A DNA stretch of 64,000 bases from Flavobacterium sp. Root420 (lineage in GTDB: Bacteria > Bacteroidota > Bacteroidia > Flavobacteriales > Flavobacteriaceae), in assembly GCF_001427905.1 (NCBI RefSeq), contig NZ_LMEF01000023.1, positions 350,687-414,686 of the forward strand. The letters run 5' to 3'. The translations under genes were made by a program, and so were the position numbers. Of the stretch, positions 9,376-18,129 are shown piece after piece (positions within the stretch are counted from its first letter, which is position 1; every line of letters begins with the position of its first letter). The notes beneath the pieces are model-generated. The model made no database searches. It had not been told where the DNA came from and worked only from the letters and a program-made list of their open reading frames with translations.

Positions 9376-10789
9376 TGTATGGTATTTTTTCTTTAATAGT
9401 TGATTTTATAAGGGTATCTGCAAGTATGATTTCCATTTCGCTTCCAATTTTTAAGTCGTCAGGATTACTTGTAATTTTATCATTGACCCTGACAATAGCA
9501 TATCCCTTCTTTAGAATGTTCTCAGGTGCCATCATTTTAATAAGGGAACCATAATGACCCAAATCTCCTTTTTTATTTTTCTGATACTGATTGCTGAAGG
9601 TTTTTAAATTACTGATTGTGTTTTTAATATCACTGATCCTGCTGTATAGAATAATTTTAGGTTTTGATATTATCTGTGAGGATGTATTCAAAAGATTTCT
9701 GCTGTGATTAAAAAGAATAGATTTAGAGCTATTGATCGTTATCTGATTAATCGCCACGATCTCATCTTTTTTCTCATTTAGAATATCTCTGGCAGTATTT
9801 ACAATGGTACTCTTTATTGATCCGAGTGCCTGAAAATTTGTTAAAAACAATTGCTGCGACTTAATGAGGATAGATTTTTGAAAAGAAAGCAATTTTTGTT
9901 CAAAATCTCTGTTATGCGCTATAATAAACTCCGCTGCTTTAGTAGGTGTTTTGGTTTGGGTATGGGCCATTAAATCAACAATTGAAATATTCTTCTGATG
10001 TCCGATGCCGGTGATAATCGGTATAGGAAACTTAGCCACTGCCCTTCCAATCTGGTAATCATCAAAAATAAGAAAGTCCGTCTGTGCCCCTCCTCCCCTT
10101 GTTATTACAATTACATCGTACTGAATTTTAGAATTATAAATCTGAATTAGTTTGTCTAAAAATAATTTCGAATTATTCTCCCCCTGTACATGGGTGTAAT
10201 AATTATCTACAAAAAATTGATACCCGAAATTATTAACCTCAAGGGTATGCCTAAAATCCTCACTTCCAGCAGAATTAACGGACGACAGCAAAGCAATTCT
10301 CTGAACAACAGGATTTAATTTAAGACGGCTATTTGTAGTCTGATAACCATCAGCTACTTTTTCTATAAATTCATTTTCTGAAACTAATCTCTGTAGGGTT
10401 TCATTTCTTTTTTGTTCTAAAAGCCCCATGGTAAAATTCGTATCCACATCCACAACAGTAGCAGAAAGACCATAAAGTGGATGAAACTCTATGGAAACCT
10501 GTACCAGAACATTAATGTTGTTGGTGAATTTCTGCCCGGTATTTTTTTCAAAATCAGAAATGCTCAGAGAACCATTTCCCCAGGCCTTCCCTGCAATTTT
10601 TGCAACAATATTATTCGAATTTGAATCCTTTTCTACTAAATCAAAATTGTGATATCTTTTATCTGCCTTATAGGAATGATTGGTAATATCAGCTACTACC
10701 CAGTATTTTAGGGCACTGAATTGTGCTCTGATAGTATTGGAGATAATATCTGTTAGCTGTGATAATTTTATATGCGTGCTGGCTTCCAA
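9350..10789 (-). CDS. xseA: Exonuclease VII large subunit
   Basis: The 479-residue product is the catalytic subunit of exonuclease VII. The N-terminal OB domain (about residues 1-105) contains ALKYWVVADITNHSY. The catalytic domain contains VIVITRGGGAQTDFLIFDD and PIITGIGHQKNISIVDLMAHTQ-like wording with TPTKAAEFI. A long coiled-coil region follows, and the C-terminus has ILKKGYAIVR. The frame opens at TTG (10789) directly after an in-frame TGA, and no ATG precedes the OB domain, so a TTG start is likely. It is divergent from the Y-polymerase/DnaE pair. Chromosomes usually have their own xseA, so this is probably an element-borne extra copy. Confidence 0.88.
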   Translation of the reverse strand: MEASTHIKLSQLTDIISNTIRAQFSALKYWVVADITNHSYKADKRYHNFDLVEKDSNSNNIVAKIAGKAWGNGSLSISDFEKNTGQKFTNNINVLVQVSIEFHPLYGLSATVVDVDTNFTMGLLEQKRNETLQRLVSENEFIEKVADGYQTTNSRLKLNPVVQRIALLSSVNSAGSEDFRHTLEVNNFGYQFFVDNYYTHVQGENNSKLFLDKLIQIYNSKIQYDVIVITRGGGAQTDFLIFDDYQIGRAVAKFPIPIITGIGHQKNISIVDLMAHTQTKTPTKAAEFIIAHNRDFEQKLLSFQKSILIKSQQLFLTNFQALGSIKSTIVNTARDILNEKKDEIVAINQITINSSKSILFNHSRNLLNTSSQIISKPKIILYSRISDIKNTISNLKTFSNQYQKNKKGDLGHYGSLIKMMAPENILKKGYAIVRVNDKITSNPDDLKIGSEMEIILADTLIKSTIKEKIPYNGKDKTNL

Positions 10790-11104
10790 TCAGTTCAAAT
10801 TTTCTATTAAGATGTTATGGTTTCTCATTTTTATTGATAAACCAGGCAGAATGTAAAATTACATAAAAGCGGATTGCCATCAATACCGGTTTTCTGGTTT
10901 AAATTCAATTTTATTTTGTATTGGTATTAATTCTATAATCTTAAGTTTCGATAGTTGTAAAGGATCCAAAGTGGACTTAAAACAAAGTTTAAGAATAAAC
11001 ACATTAAAAAATTGACTTCATTAAATCTGTTTATAATCATCGTACTTGACAAATCTCAATGTTTACAAGCAATTATCAAATTGAAAAAACATGACTGCTA
11101 ATTT

Positions 11105-11121
11105 TGTTCCAAAATGGAACA
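11105..11121. promoter_or_regulatory. LexA-like palindrome upstream of the Y-polymerase/DnaE operon
   Basis: The sequence is TGTTCC-AAAAT-GGAACA, a perfect inverted repeat with 6-bp arms and a 5-bp spacer. It ends 33 bp before a putative -7 element (11154-11161) and 63 bp before the polymerase start codon. Its form resembles SOS boxes of several phyla. It most likely controls the mutagenic polymerase pair downstream, although no LexA gene is in the window. Confidence 0.6.
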
Positions 11122-11153
11122 TCTGTTTTATGTAAATATGTTATGATCTGTAC

Positions 11154-11161
11154 TAATTTTG
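11154..11161 (+). promoter_or_regulatory. Putative Bacteroidota -7 element of the polymerase operon
   Basis: TAATTTTG matches TAnnTTTG, 23 bp before the ATG at 11184. No clear -33 element was found at the expected spacing. Confidence 0.45.
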
Positions 11162-11183
11162 TCAGGTATAAAATGAGAAGATT

Positions 11184-12368
11184 ATGGAAAGGTCAATTGT
11201 ACATATCGATATGAATACGTTTTTTGTGTCCTGCGAAAGGCTCACAAATTCGGCCTTAAATGGTATACCGCTCATTATTGGAGGTGGTGATCGTGGTGTT
11301 GTAGCTTCTTGCTCATATGAAGCAAGACGTTTTGGTGTACGCTCAGCCATGCCTATTTACATGGCTATGAAACTCTGCCCGCAGGCCAAAATAATGAAAG
11401 GAGATATGGAATTGTATTCCAGACTATCTCATGATATTACTGAAATTATTCAGGAAAAAGCGCCGGTGGTTGAAAAAGCCAGTATCGACGAATTTTATTT
11501 GGACATCACCGGTATGGATAAATTCCACGGCAGCTACAAATGGACAAACGAACTCGCCCAGACCATCATAAAAGAAACAGGATTGCCCCTCACCTTTGCC
11601 CTTTCCATTAATAAAACAGTTTCCAAAATAGGTACCGGAGAAGGAAAACAGAAGCAGAACCTTGAAATTCCCCAGCATCTGGTACAGTCCTTTTTAAATC
11701 CGCTTTCCATTCAGAAAATACCAATGGTGGGCGACAAAACCTTTCAGCTGCTTTCCCGAATCGGAATAAGGACTATTCAGACCCTATCGGAAATGCCTGC
11801 AGGCGTTCTACAGCAGATGATTGGCAAAAATGGAATAGAACTCTGGAAAAAAGCCAATGGCATTGACAACAATCCGGTAGAACCTTATACCGAGAGAAAG
11901 TCCATATCCACTGAACATACTTTTACACAGGATACCATCGATATGGACCGCCTTAAAAGAGTACTGCTGGGAATGGTAGAAAAGTTAGCCTTTCAGTTAC
12001 GTTCTGAAGAGTGGCTGACTTCCACTGTAACGATTAAAATACGGTATGCCAATTTTGATACCGAAACCAAACAGTGCCGGGTGCAATATACCTCAGCTGA
12101 TCATATCCTGACCCAGACCGTAACCGATCTCTTTGAAAAGTTATACCAGCGCAGAATGAGGCTTCGTCTTATTGGAATCAGATTCAGTGGACTGGTTCGT
12201 GGTACCTACCAGATTGATCTTTTTCAGGATACCGAAGAAATGCTGGCCCTGTATCAGGCCATGGACCGAATGAAAAGCCGATATGGTTTCGATGCTGTGA
12301 TGCGATGCGCCGGAGCTTCTTTTAAACCCAACAATAAAAATGAAATTTTAAAACGTAAATCAAAATAA
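11184..12368 (+). CDS. Y-family translesion DNA polymerase (DinB/ImuB-like)
   Basis: This 394-residue Y-family polymerase copies damaged DNA with low fidelity. The catalytic acidic residues are present: Asp in VHIDMNTFF (residues 7-15) and Asp-Glu in ASIDEFYLD (residues 104-112). SYEARRFGVRSAMP is the usual fingers motif. A helix-hairpin-helix follows at about residues 180-215 (VGDKTFQLLSRIG) and the little-finger domain completes the fold. The intact catalytic site indicates an active enzyme, unlike ImuB. I see no beta-clamp motif that I would stake a claim on. It ends 4 bp before dnaE, so the two form an operon. Its probable regulator is the palindrome at 11105. Confidence 0.9.
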   Translation: MERSIVHIDMNTFFVSCERLTNSALNGIPLIIGGGDRGVVASCSYEARRFGVRSAMPIYMAMKLCPQAKIMKGDMELYSRLSHDITEIIQEKAPVVEKASIDEFYLDITGMDKFHGSYKWTNELAQTIIKETGLPLTFALSINKTVSKIGTGEGKQKQNLEIPQHLVQSFLNPLSIQKIPMVGDKTFQLLSRIGIRTIQTLSEMPAGVLQQMIGKNGIELWKKANGIDNNPVEPYTERKSISTEHTFTQDTIDMDRLKRVLLGMVEKLAFQLRSEEWLTSTVTIKIRYANFDTETKQCRVQYTSADHILTQTVTDLFEKLYQRRMRLRLIGIRFSGLVRGTYQIDLFQDTEEMLALYQAMDRMKSRYGFDAVMRCAGASFKPNNKNEILKRKSK

Positions 12369-12372
12369 TTCC

Positions 12373-15300
12373 ATGTATCTCAACTGTCATTCTTTTCACT
12401 CCCTTCGCTATGGAACTATTCCTTTGGAGGATTTGATTACGCAGGCTGCTGCCTGCGGTATTACTGCTATGGCACTAACCGATATCAACACTGTAACCGG
12501 AATTTATGATTTTATCAAAGGCTGTGCTCGCGTTGGTATCAAACCGGTAATTGGAATGGAATTGCGCTCAGAAAACCAGCTCCGTTTTATCGGACTGGCT
12601 AAAAACGCCTCAGGGCTTGCAGAAATGAACCGTTTTTTAACCCGGTACAATTTCGATGGTACATCCCTGCCCCCTTTTGCTCCAGATTTTAATGATGTTT
12701 TTGTTATATATCCCTTAGAGAATGTCCCTTCTGTTTTAAAAGAACATGAATATATTGGAATCCGTCCCGAACAATTACAGCAACTGGTATTATCTGAGTG
12801 GAAAAACAGAAAGGAAAAAATGGTCATACTCCAGCCTGTTACCTTTCGCACCAAAAGAGAATACAATCTTCACCGCATACTGCGCGCTATAGATCTGAAT
12901 CTTATCTTATCCAGGCTTTCAGTAGAGGATCAGTGTAAGGATTCAGAAGTTATGGTTCCTCAGGAAACTTTGATTGGTTGTTATGAGCATTATCCTCAGA
13001 TTATTGCCAATACAAAGAACTTACTTGAGAACTGTAATTTTGAATTTGATTTCAAAACACCAAAGAACAAGAAGTTTTATACCAACAACAGAAAAGACGA
13101 TATGACCCTACTCACTACTCTGGCCCAGCAGGGTTTGGAGTGGCGTTATGGAAAAAACAATGCAGAGGCCAAATCACGCATGTTCAAAGAACTCAAGGTT
13201 ATTGACCAGCTCGAATTCAGCGGCTATTTTTTAATTACCTGGGATATCATCAGATTTAGCAATTCTCAGGGATTTCTGCATATTGGACGCGGCAGTGGAG
13301 CCAACAGCATAATTGCCTATTGCCTGAGCATAACAGACATCTGCCCTTTGGAACTTGATTTGTATTTCGAGCGTTTTTTAAACCTGAATCGCAAGAGTCC
13401 GCCCGATTTTGATATTGACTGGAGCTGGAAAGAGCGTGATACTATTCTGGAATATATCTTTTCACGATACGGGTACGATCACGTAGCCTTCTGCGGGACC
13501 AACGTGGAATTTAAATACCGTTCCATTTTTCGTGAAGTGGGCAAAGTTTTTGGGCTTCCTAAAGAGGAACTCGATGCATTGGCCAAAAATCCAATGGAGC
13601 TTCATGCTACAAATAAAGTAGTGAAACAGGTGCAGCAGTATGGTATGCTGCTGGAAAAATATCCCAATCAGAGAAGCATGCATTCCTGTGGCATCTTGAT
13701 TTCAGAAGAGCCCATTACCAATTATACGCCGCTGGAAATGCCTCCTAAAGGTTTTCCTATTGTACTTTTCGACATGCACATCGCAGAAGACATAGGCCTT
13801 GAGAAATTTGATATCCTAAGCCAGAGAGGTATCGGTCACATTGATGACAGTGTGAAACTCATTGAAAAGAATCGAGGCATACGACTCAACATCCGAGATA
13901 CCTCAATTTCAAAGAATGAGATCAGGTGCAATGAATTCCTGGCAAGAGGAAAAACAATAGGTTGTTTTTATATTGAAAGCCCAGCTATGCGTGGACTACT
14001 TCGTCGTCTGAATTGTGATAACTACAAAACACTTGTTGCTGCATCATCAATTATTCGTCCGGGTGTTGCACAATCCGGAATGATGAAAGAATATATTTTC
14101 CGTCACAATTATCCCGATAAATTCGAATACTATCATCCAGTTTTTCAGGAACAGTTAGGTGAAACCTATGGCATTATGGTGTATCAGGAAGATGTGATTA
14201 AAATTGCATTGCACTATGGAGGTCTTCCCGCTGCTGACGGAGATATACTTCGTCGTGCCATGTCAGGAAAAGGAAGGTCCAAAGAAGCCCTTCAGAAAGT
14301 AAAAGACAATTTCTTTGCCTGCTGCGCCGAGAAAGGACATCCACTTCAACTCAGTGAGGAAATTTACCGTCAGATCGAATCCTTTGCAGGCTATTCTTTC
14401 TGTAAAGCCCATTCCGCATCCTATGCCGTAGAGAGTTATCAGAGCCTTTATCTTAAGGTTTATTACCCTGTAGAATTTATGGTAGCAGTCATCAACAATC
14501 AGGGCGGATTCTATCGCACTGAAGTGTACGTTCATGAAGCTAAAATGTCAGGAGCTTCGATACACAATCCCTGTGTTAATAAAAGTGAATTTGAAACAAC
14601 GCTATATGGTACAGAGGTATATCTGGGCTTCATGCACCTGCAGAGTCTTGAATCCAAAATCGCCCTTCAAATACAGAGCGAACGGGAGAATAAAGGGCCA
14701 TATAAATCATTGGAGGACTTTATCAACCGTATTCCAATCGGAATTGAAGGCTTACAAATTTTAATCTTCATCGGCGCATTCCGTTTTACAGGGAAAACAA
14801 AAAATCAGCTGCTGGTAATAGCCCGACTTATACTGGTTAATTTTAAACCCGAAAACAGGAGCCTAATGCTGATTCAGGAACCTGTGAGAGAATATGAGCT
14901 TCCTAAACTGGAACGCTCTGAATTTGAAGATGCCTTTGATGAGATTGAACTACTGAGCTTTCCGGTTTCTATTTCTCCCTTTGATCTTCTCAAAACCAAA
15001 TTCAGAGGTGATGTAATGGCAAAGGATCTTCTCCAATATCACAAAAAAACAGTGCGTATGATGGCCTATCTGATCTCCAGAAAACACGTGCCTACAAAAA
15101 TGGGGGCCATGTATTTTGGTACCTGGATTGATGCCGAAGGAGAGTTTTTTGATACGGCCCATTTCACCGGAAGCTTAAAGGACTATCCTTTTCAGGGAGG
15201 CGGCTGTTATCTGCTGCTGGGTAATGTTGAGGTAGATTACCATTTTCCAACAATTACGGTAACGAAAATGGCCAAGATGCCTTTTATTCCAGATCCACGC

Positions 15301-15426
15301 TACTCCAATGCGGATGACCGTCAGTTTACAGCCCATGAAAAAATTAAGGAAGATGTGAGCATGACGCATCGCGCCCCTTATCCACAGGAGCATGAAATCA
15401 ATATTCCAAGACAGAAAATGAAGTAA
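12373..15426 (+). CDS. DNA polymerase III alpha subunit, error-prone DnaE type
   Basis: This 1017-residue C-family polymerase begins with a PHP domain (LNCHSFHSLRYG, residues 3-14; ALTDINTVTG, about 35-44). The palm follows, with GRGSGANSIIAYCL near residue 305 and the catalytic PPDFDIDW near 345. At just over 1000 residues it has the shorter length typical of DnaE2/ImuC rather than a replicative DnaE. The PHP metal ligands appear degenerate (HSFHS rather than HSxYS). Together with the Y-family polymerase immediately upstream it makes a mutasome-like pair for damage-induced translesion synthesis. ImuA and LexA are absent. The gene converges on the protease gene at 15458. Confidence 0.9.
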   Translation: MYLNCHSFHSLRYGTIPLEDLITQAAACGITAMALTDINTVTGIYDFIKGCARVGIKPVIGMELRSENQLRFIGLAKNASGLAEMNRFLTRYNFDGTSLPPFAPDFNDVFVIYPLENVPSVLKEHEYIGIRPEQLQQLVLSEWKNRKEKMVILQPVTFRTKREYNLHRILRAIDLNLILSRLSVEDQCKDSEVMVPQETLIGCYEHYPQIIANTKNLLENCNFEFDFKTPKNKKFYTNNRKDDMTLLTTLAQQGLEWRYGKNNAEAKSRMFKELKVIDQLEFSGYFLITWDIIRFSNSQGFLHIGRGSGANSIIAYCLSITDICPLELDLYFERFLNLNRKSPPDFDIDWSWKERDTILEYIFSRYGYDHVAFCGTNVEFKYRSIFREVGKVFGLPKEELDALAKNPMELHATNKVVKQVQQYGMLLEKYPNQRSMHSCGILISEEPITNYTPLEMPPKGFPIVLFDMHIAEDIGLEKFDILSQRGIGHIDDSVKLIEKNRGIRLNIRDTSISKNEIRCNEFLARGKTIGCFYIESPAMRGLLRRLNCDNYKTLVAASSIIRPGVAQSGMMKEYIFRHNYPDKFEYYHPVFQEQLGETYGIMVYQEDVIKIALHYGGLPAADGDILRRAMSGKGRSKEALQKVKDNFFACCAEKGHPLQLSEEIYRQIESFAGYSFCKAHSASYAVESYQSLYLKVYYPVEFMVAVINNQGGFYRTEVYVHEAKMSGASIHNPCVNKSEFETTLYGTEVYLGFMHLQSLESKIALQIQSERENKGPYKSLEDFINRIPIGIEGLQILIFIGAFRFTGKTKNQLLVIARLILVNFKPENRSLMLIQEPVREYELPKLERSEFEDAFDEIELLSFPVSISPFDLLKTKFRGDVMAKDLLQYHKKTVRMMAYLISRKHVPTKMGAMYFGTWIDAEGEFFDTAHFTGSLKDYPFQGGGCYLLLGNVEVDYHFPTITVTKMAKMPFIPDPRYSNADDRQFTAHEKIKEDVSMTHRAPYPQEHEINIPRQKMK

Positions 15427-15457
15427 GAATATATAGAATTATTAGATATTTACTGAA

Positions 15458-16531
15458 CTACCCTCCAAAATTATCTTCATAAGAATTTGAATCTTGAGCA
15501 AAGTTTTCAAGCATATTGAAATATTCTGTTTCGGAATAGGATAAAAAAGTTTTTTCAGCATTCGGATCAAAACTTATGAATAAATTTTCTTGAGGACTAT
15601 CTATATTTTTTAGACAAAAAGCTGAATAATTCAACTCAGCCTGTATTACGAAGCTAATACTAAAAGAAGCAGGTCTATTCATCCCCATATCAATTACATA
15701 AAACAGTAAATCTATATAATCCTTCACGTATTGTTGATCATAAATGATCTCTTGAATTTTCGCTTCTTCAGAATTTCTATCAACATCAATAATCAGTAAT
15801 TCTTCGCTATTAACAATTCGAAAACTTATGGCCTTCATATTATGATCCTTTGATTTAAGTGAATTAAAGGGTATTTCATATACAAAGTGTGGAAGTAATA
15901 TGTTCGTATTAGTTAATTCTGACCAATTAAATCGTCTCTGCCTTTTTGGGAACATTACACCAACATGTTTATTTGCTCTTTTAAGCAATTGTCTGTCAAC
16001 ATAAGTAAATCTAATCATGTTTCGCTTTGAAGGTTTTTGCGTTATATAAGTATCTGACCATTTTCCCGATCCCTGATAATTATTTATCAATCTGCTTTCC
16101 TCTATTAAAATACTTTTGGGAGATTTTGGCCGAGGATCATCTACTGCATAAAATTTTTCCTCTTCACTATCCAAATAGCCAACAATTGCAATAAAGTGCC
16201 CCGTACCATTAGACCATGCAATGCGAGCGCCAATTATTCTACCGTTATTAATTTCTCTTACTATTACTGGAAAAGCAACCCAGTAATTCCAATGTGCTTT
16301 TAAATTATCTGTTATTCTTAATGCATAATCTAACGCCCAAGGAACATTGCAAAAGGAAGGCAGATTCATATCACAACAGCTACTTTCTTTAAGGCTGTTT
16401 GATACTACCCTACACTGGGTCCAAAGGGAACTTTTCCAATAATGTTTTGAAATACTAGATGTAACAGCTGCCCAACACCATTTAGTATTTTTCTGGGGTT
16501 GCATGCGAAAAGCAAGAATTTTTGAAGGCAT
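15458..16531 (-). CDS. Papain-like cysteine protease (C39/C70-like)
   Basis: The 357-residue protein has a papain-like catalytic set near its N-terminus. The nucleophile motif is KWCWAAVTSS (Cys19), preceded by a possible oxyanion-hole Gln in RMQPQK; the His motif is GTGHFIAIVGY (about residues 108-118) and the Asp is in YAVDDPRP. This arrangement matches the CWAA-type papain-like proteases related to AvrRpt2. The C-terminal 200 residues are unrecognised. No signal peptide is visible, although the other members of its cluster have secretion signals. It is the last gene of a four-gene minus-strand set (19791 to 15458) that also encodes an Ig-like lipoprotein and a large exported protein. Processing of an exported partner is a reasonable but unproven role. 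Confidence 0.7.
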   Translation of the reverse strand: MPSKILAFRMQPQKNTKWCWAAVTSSISKHYWKSSLWTQCRVVSNSLKESSCCDMNLPSFCNVPWALDYALRITDNLKAHWNYWVAFPVIVREINNGRIIGARIAWSNGTGHFIAIVGYLDSEEEKFYAVDDPRPKSPKSILIEESRLINNYQGSGKWSDTYITQKPSKRNMIRFTYVDRQLLKRANKHVGVMFPKRQRRFNWSELTNTNILLPHFVYEIPFNSLKSKDHNMKAISFRIVNSEELLIIDVDRNSEEAKIQEIIYDQQYVKDYIDLLFYVIDMGMNRPASFSISFVIQAELNYSAFCLKNIDSPQENLFISFDPNAEKTFLSYSETEYFNMLENFAQDSNSYEDNFGG

Positions 16532-16596
16532 ATAATCATCTTATGTACAGGCTAAAATACGAAAATAAACATTGAACGCTATAATTACATAAGGTC

Positions 16597-17691
16597 TTAT
16601 TTTTTATTTAGAGTAACACTTTGAGATATCATCTCATTTTTGTCATTTTTTGTCGATACTCTAATAATAATCGATTTATTAAAATCGACGTCTCCGGTAT
16701 CTGAAACAAAACTTACAGATGTAATTTGACCGTTATCATTTGTTGTGGCCTCAGCAAGACCTGTAAACCTCCCAACCTCGAATTCAATACCATTTGCATC
16801 TGCTTGAAATGCCTTATAATAAACTGCAGTGCCAGTACTCACCTTCCCGATATCTCTGGTCAGATATGTTTTTACCTGAACCTGATCATCAGCTGAATCA
16901 ATTGACAAAGTATTTGGTTCTAAAATTAAATGGTCTGCAAAAGCCCTTGATAACAGCATTGTTTTATTTAAAAATATGTTGCTCTTTGTCGATGCCGAAG
17001 CTTGTAGATACAACTCTCCCACACTTTTAGAAACCTTGTATTGGATGATTGCAACTTTATTTTTAATCACTACAGTATTACTCTCGTTATTAACACCTAA
17101 AAAAGTACCCCCAGAAGCTGAAAATTTAATTGAGCCTATAGCATCTGCATTAAGATCTACAGTAGCTTTTAATGTAAGTATCGTAGTTGCATCTGCTTTA
17201 ATTTCACCACTTATGGGAGTGGAATTTTGATCCAGAATTTCTAACTTAATGATCTGCCCGGGATCAATAAGTTTAATCTGCTTTTCAGATATATACTTAT
17301 CCGAATCACTTCCGATTTCAGCTGATAAATACAATGGCCCACTATCAAGCGGTACTTTGACGTAAACCTCCGCAATACCATTATTATCAACAATTTTCTC
17401 AAATTGAGTGCCAGAGGCAGTGGACATAAATTGTCCCTTGGAAATCTTGAAAATTACTTTTCTGTATTTATCATCCGCTTCAGGAGCAATTCTGGCCTGC
17501 AATTTTAATAATGTTTCACCATCACCAGCCAGTTCACTTATCTGCTTATTATTTTGGTCAAACACATCAAGAACAATTATAGAATCATTTGAAATCTTAG
17601 TATGTTCCTCATCACATGAAATACAAAACATAGAAGCTAAAAATAGAATCACCACAAAATATCCTGTCGAAAATTGCTTATAGATATTCAT
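16597..17691 (-). CDS. Lipoprotein with repeated Ig-like (invasin-like) domains
   Basis: The 364-residue product starts with a type II signal peptide (FLASMFCISC then DEE), so it is probably lipidated at Cys. Behind it lie three roughly 105-residue beta-rich units, each opening with a strand of the type VLDVFDQNNKQIS or LEILDQNSTPIS and closing with a Val/Ile-rich strand. This is typical of bacterial Ig-like domains found in surface adhesins. A TTG three codons earlier also opens the frame; the ATG at 17691 is preferred because it gives a normal signal peptide. It lies 10 bp after the 138-residue gene and 65 bp before the protease gene, so all are probably co-transcribed. Confidence 0.65.
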   Translation of the reverse strand: MNIYKQFSTGYFVVILFLASMFCISCDEEHTKISNDSIIVLDVFDQNNKQISELAGDGETLLKLQARIAPEADDKYRKVIFKISKGQFMSTASGTQFEKIVDNNGIAEVYVKVPLDSGPLYLSAEIGSDSDKYISEKQIKLIDPGQIIKLEILDQNSTPISGEIKADATTILTLKATVDLNADAIGSIKFSASGGTFLGVNNESNTVVIKNKVAIIQYKVSKSVGELYLQASASTKSNIFLNKTMLLSRAFADHLILEPNTLSIDSADDQVQVKTYLTRDIGKVSTGTAVYYKAFQADANGIEFEVGRFTGLAEATTNDNGQITSVSFVSDTGDVDFNKSIIIRVSTKNDKNEMISQSVTLNKK

Positions 17692-17701
17692 AACATACAA
17701 T

Positions 17702-18118
17702 TTAAATAACGTTCAAATAAATTCTTTGTTCTCTTTTAATATTAGAATTAGAACAATCATGGGCAGTCGCAACTAAAATAACTGGTGATGCCCAAGCCTT
17801 AATAGCATCAAGGGACTGTTGAGGTACCAGATAGAAAGTAAACGTATCAATCATACCATTGCCTATTTTACCATAATGTCTGTATATTTCAAACATATTG
17901 GAATCCGGAGTATTAGGTTCTATCTTAAAATAATTGTTTTGGGATTTGGCAATCCCAACCGTTAATCCACAATCCATTTCATCACCATGCAGAAAATTAA
18001 CTTTCACACTAATCGTGCATTGTTCACTGATCAACCTCCCATTTTTTATACCAAACTTTATATTCAAAAGAGGAAATTGGTTTTGGATCGTAGGTTTTTG
18101 TAATACTACTGTTGGCAT
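17702..18118 (-). CDS. Uncharacterised beta-rich protein of the protease cluster
   Basis: This 138-residue protein is unrecognised. It has no signal peptide, membrane segment or known motif, and alternates hydrophobic and polar residues as in a beta-sandwich. It begins 11 bp after the 553-residue gene and ends 10 bp before the lipoprotein gene. The tight spacing is the main evidence that it is real and belongs to the same operon. Confidence 0.5.
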   Translation of the reverse strand: MPTVVLQKPTIQNQFPLLNIKFGIKNGRLISEQCTISVKVNFLHGDEMDCGLTVGIAKSQNNYFKIEPNTPDSNMFEIYRHYGKIGNGMIDTFTFYLVPQQSLDAIKAWASPVILVATAHDCSNSNIKREQRIYLNVI

Positions 18119-18129
18119 AGTAACTTTAT

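Larger units (their letters stand above)
10790..11183. other. Divergent regulatory region between xseA and the Y-family polymerase gene
   Basis: About 390 bp separate the divergent repair genes. I see no gene. The right part holds a perfect 17-bp palindrome (11105-11121) and a -7-like element (11154-11161), described separately. The left part, next to xseA, shows no clear site. Confidence 0.5.
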
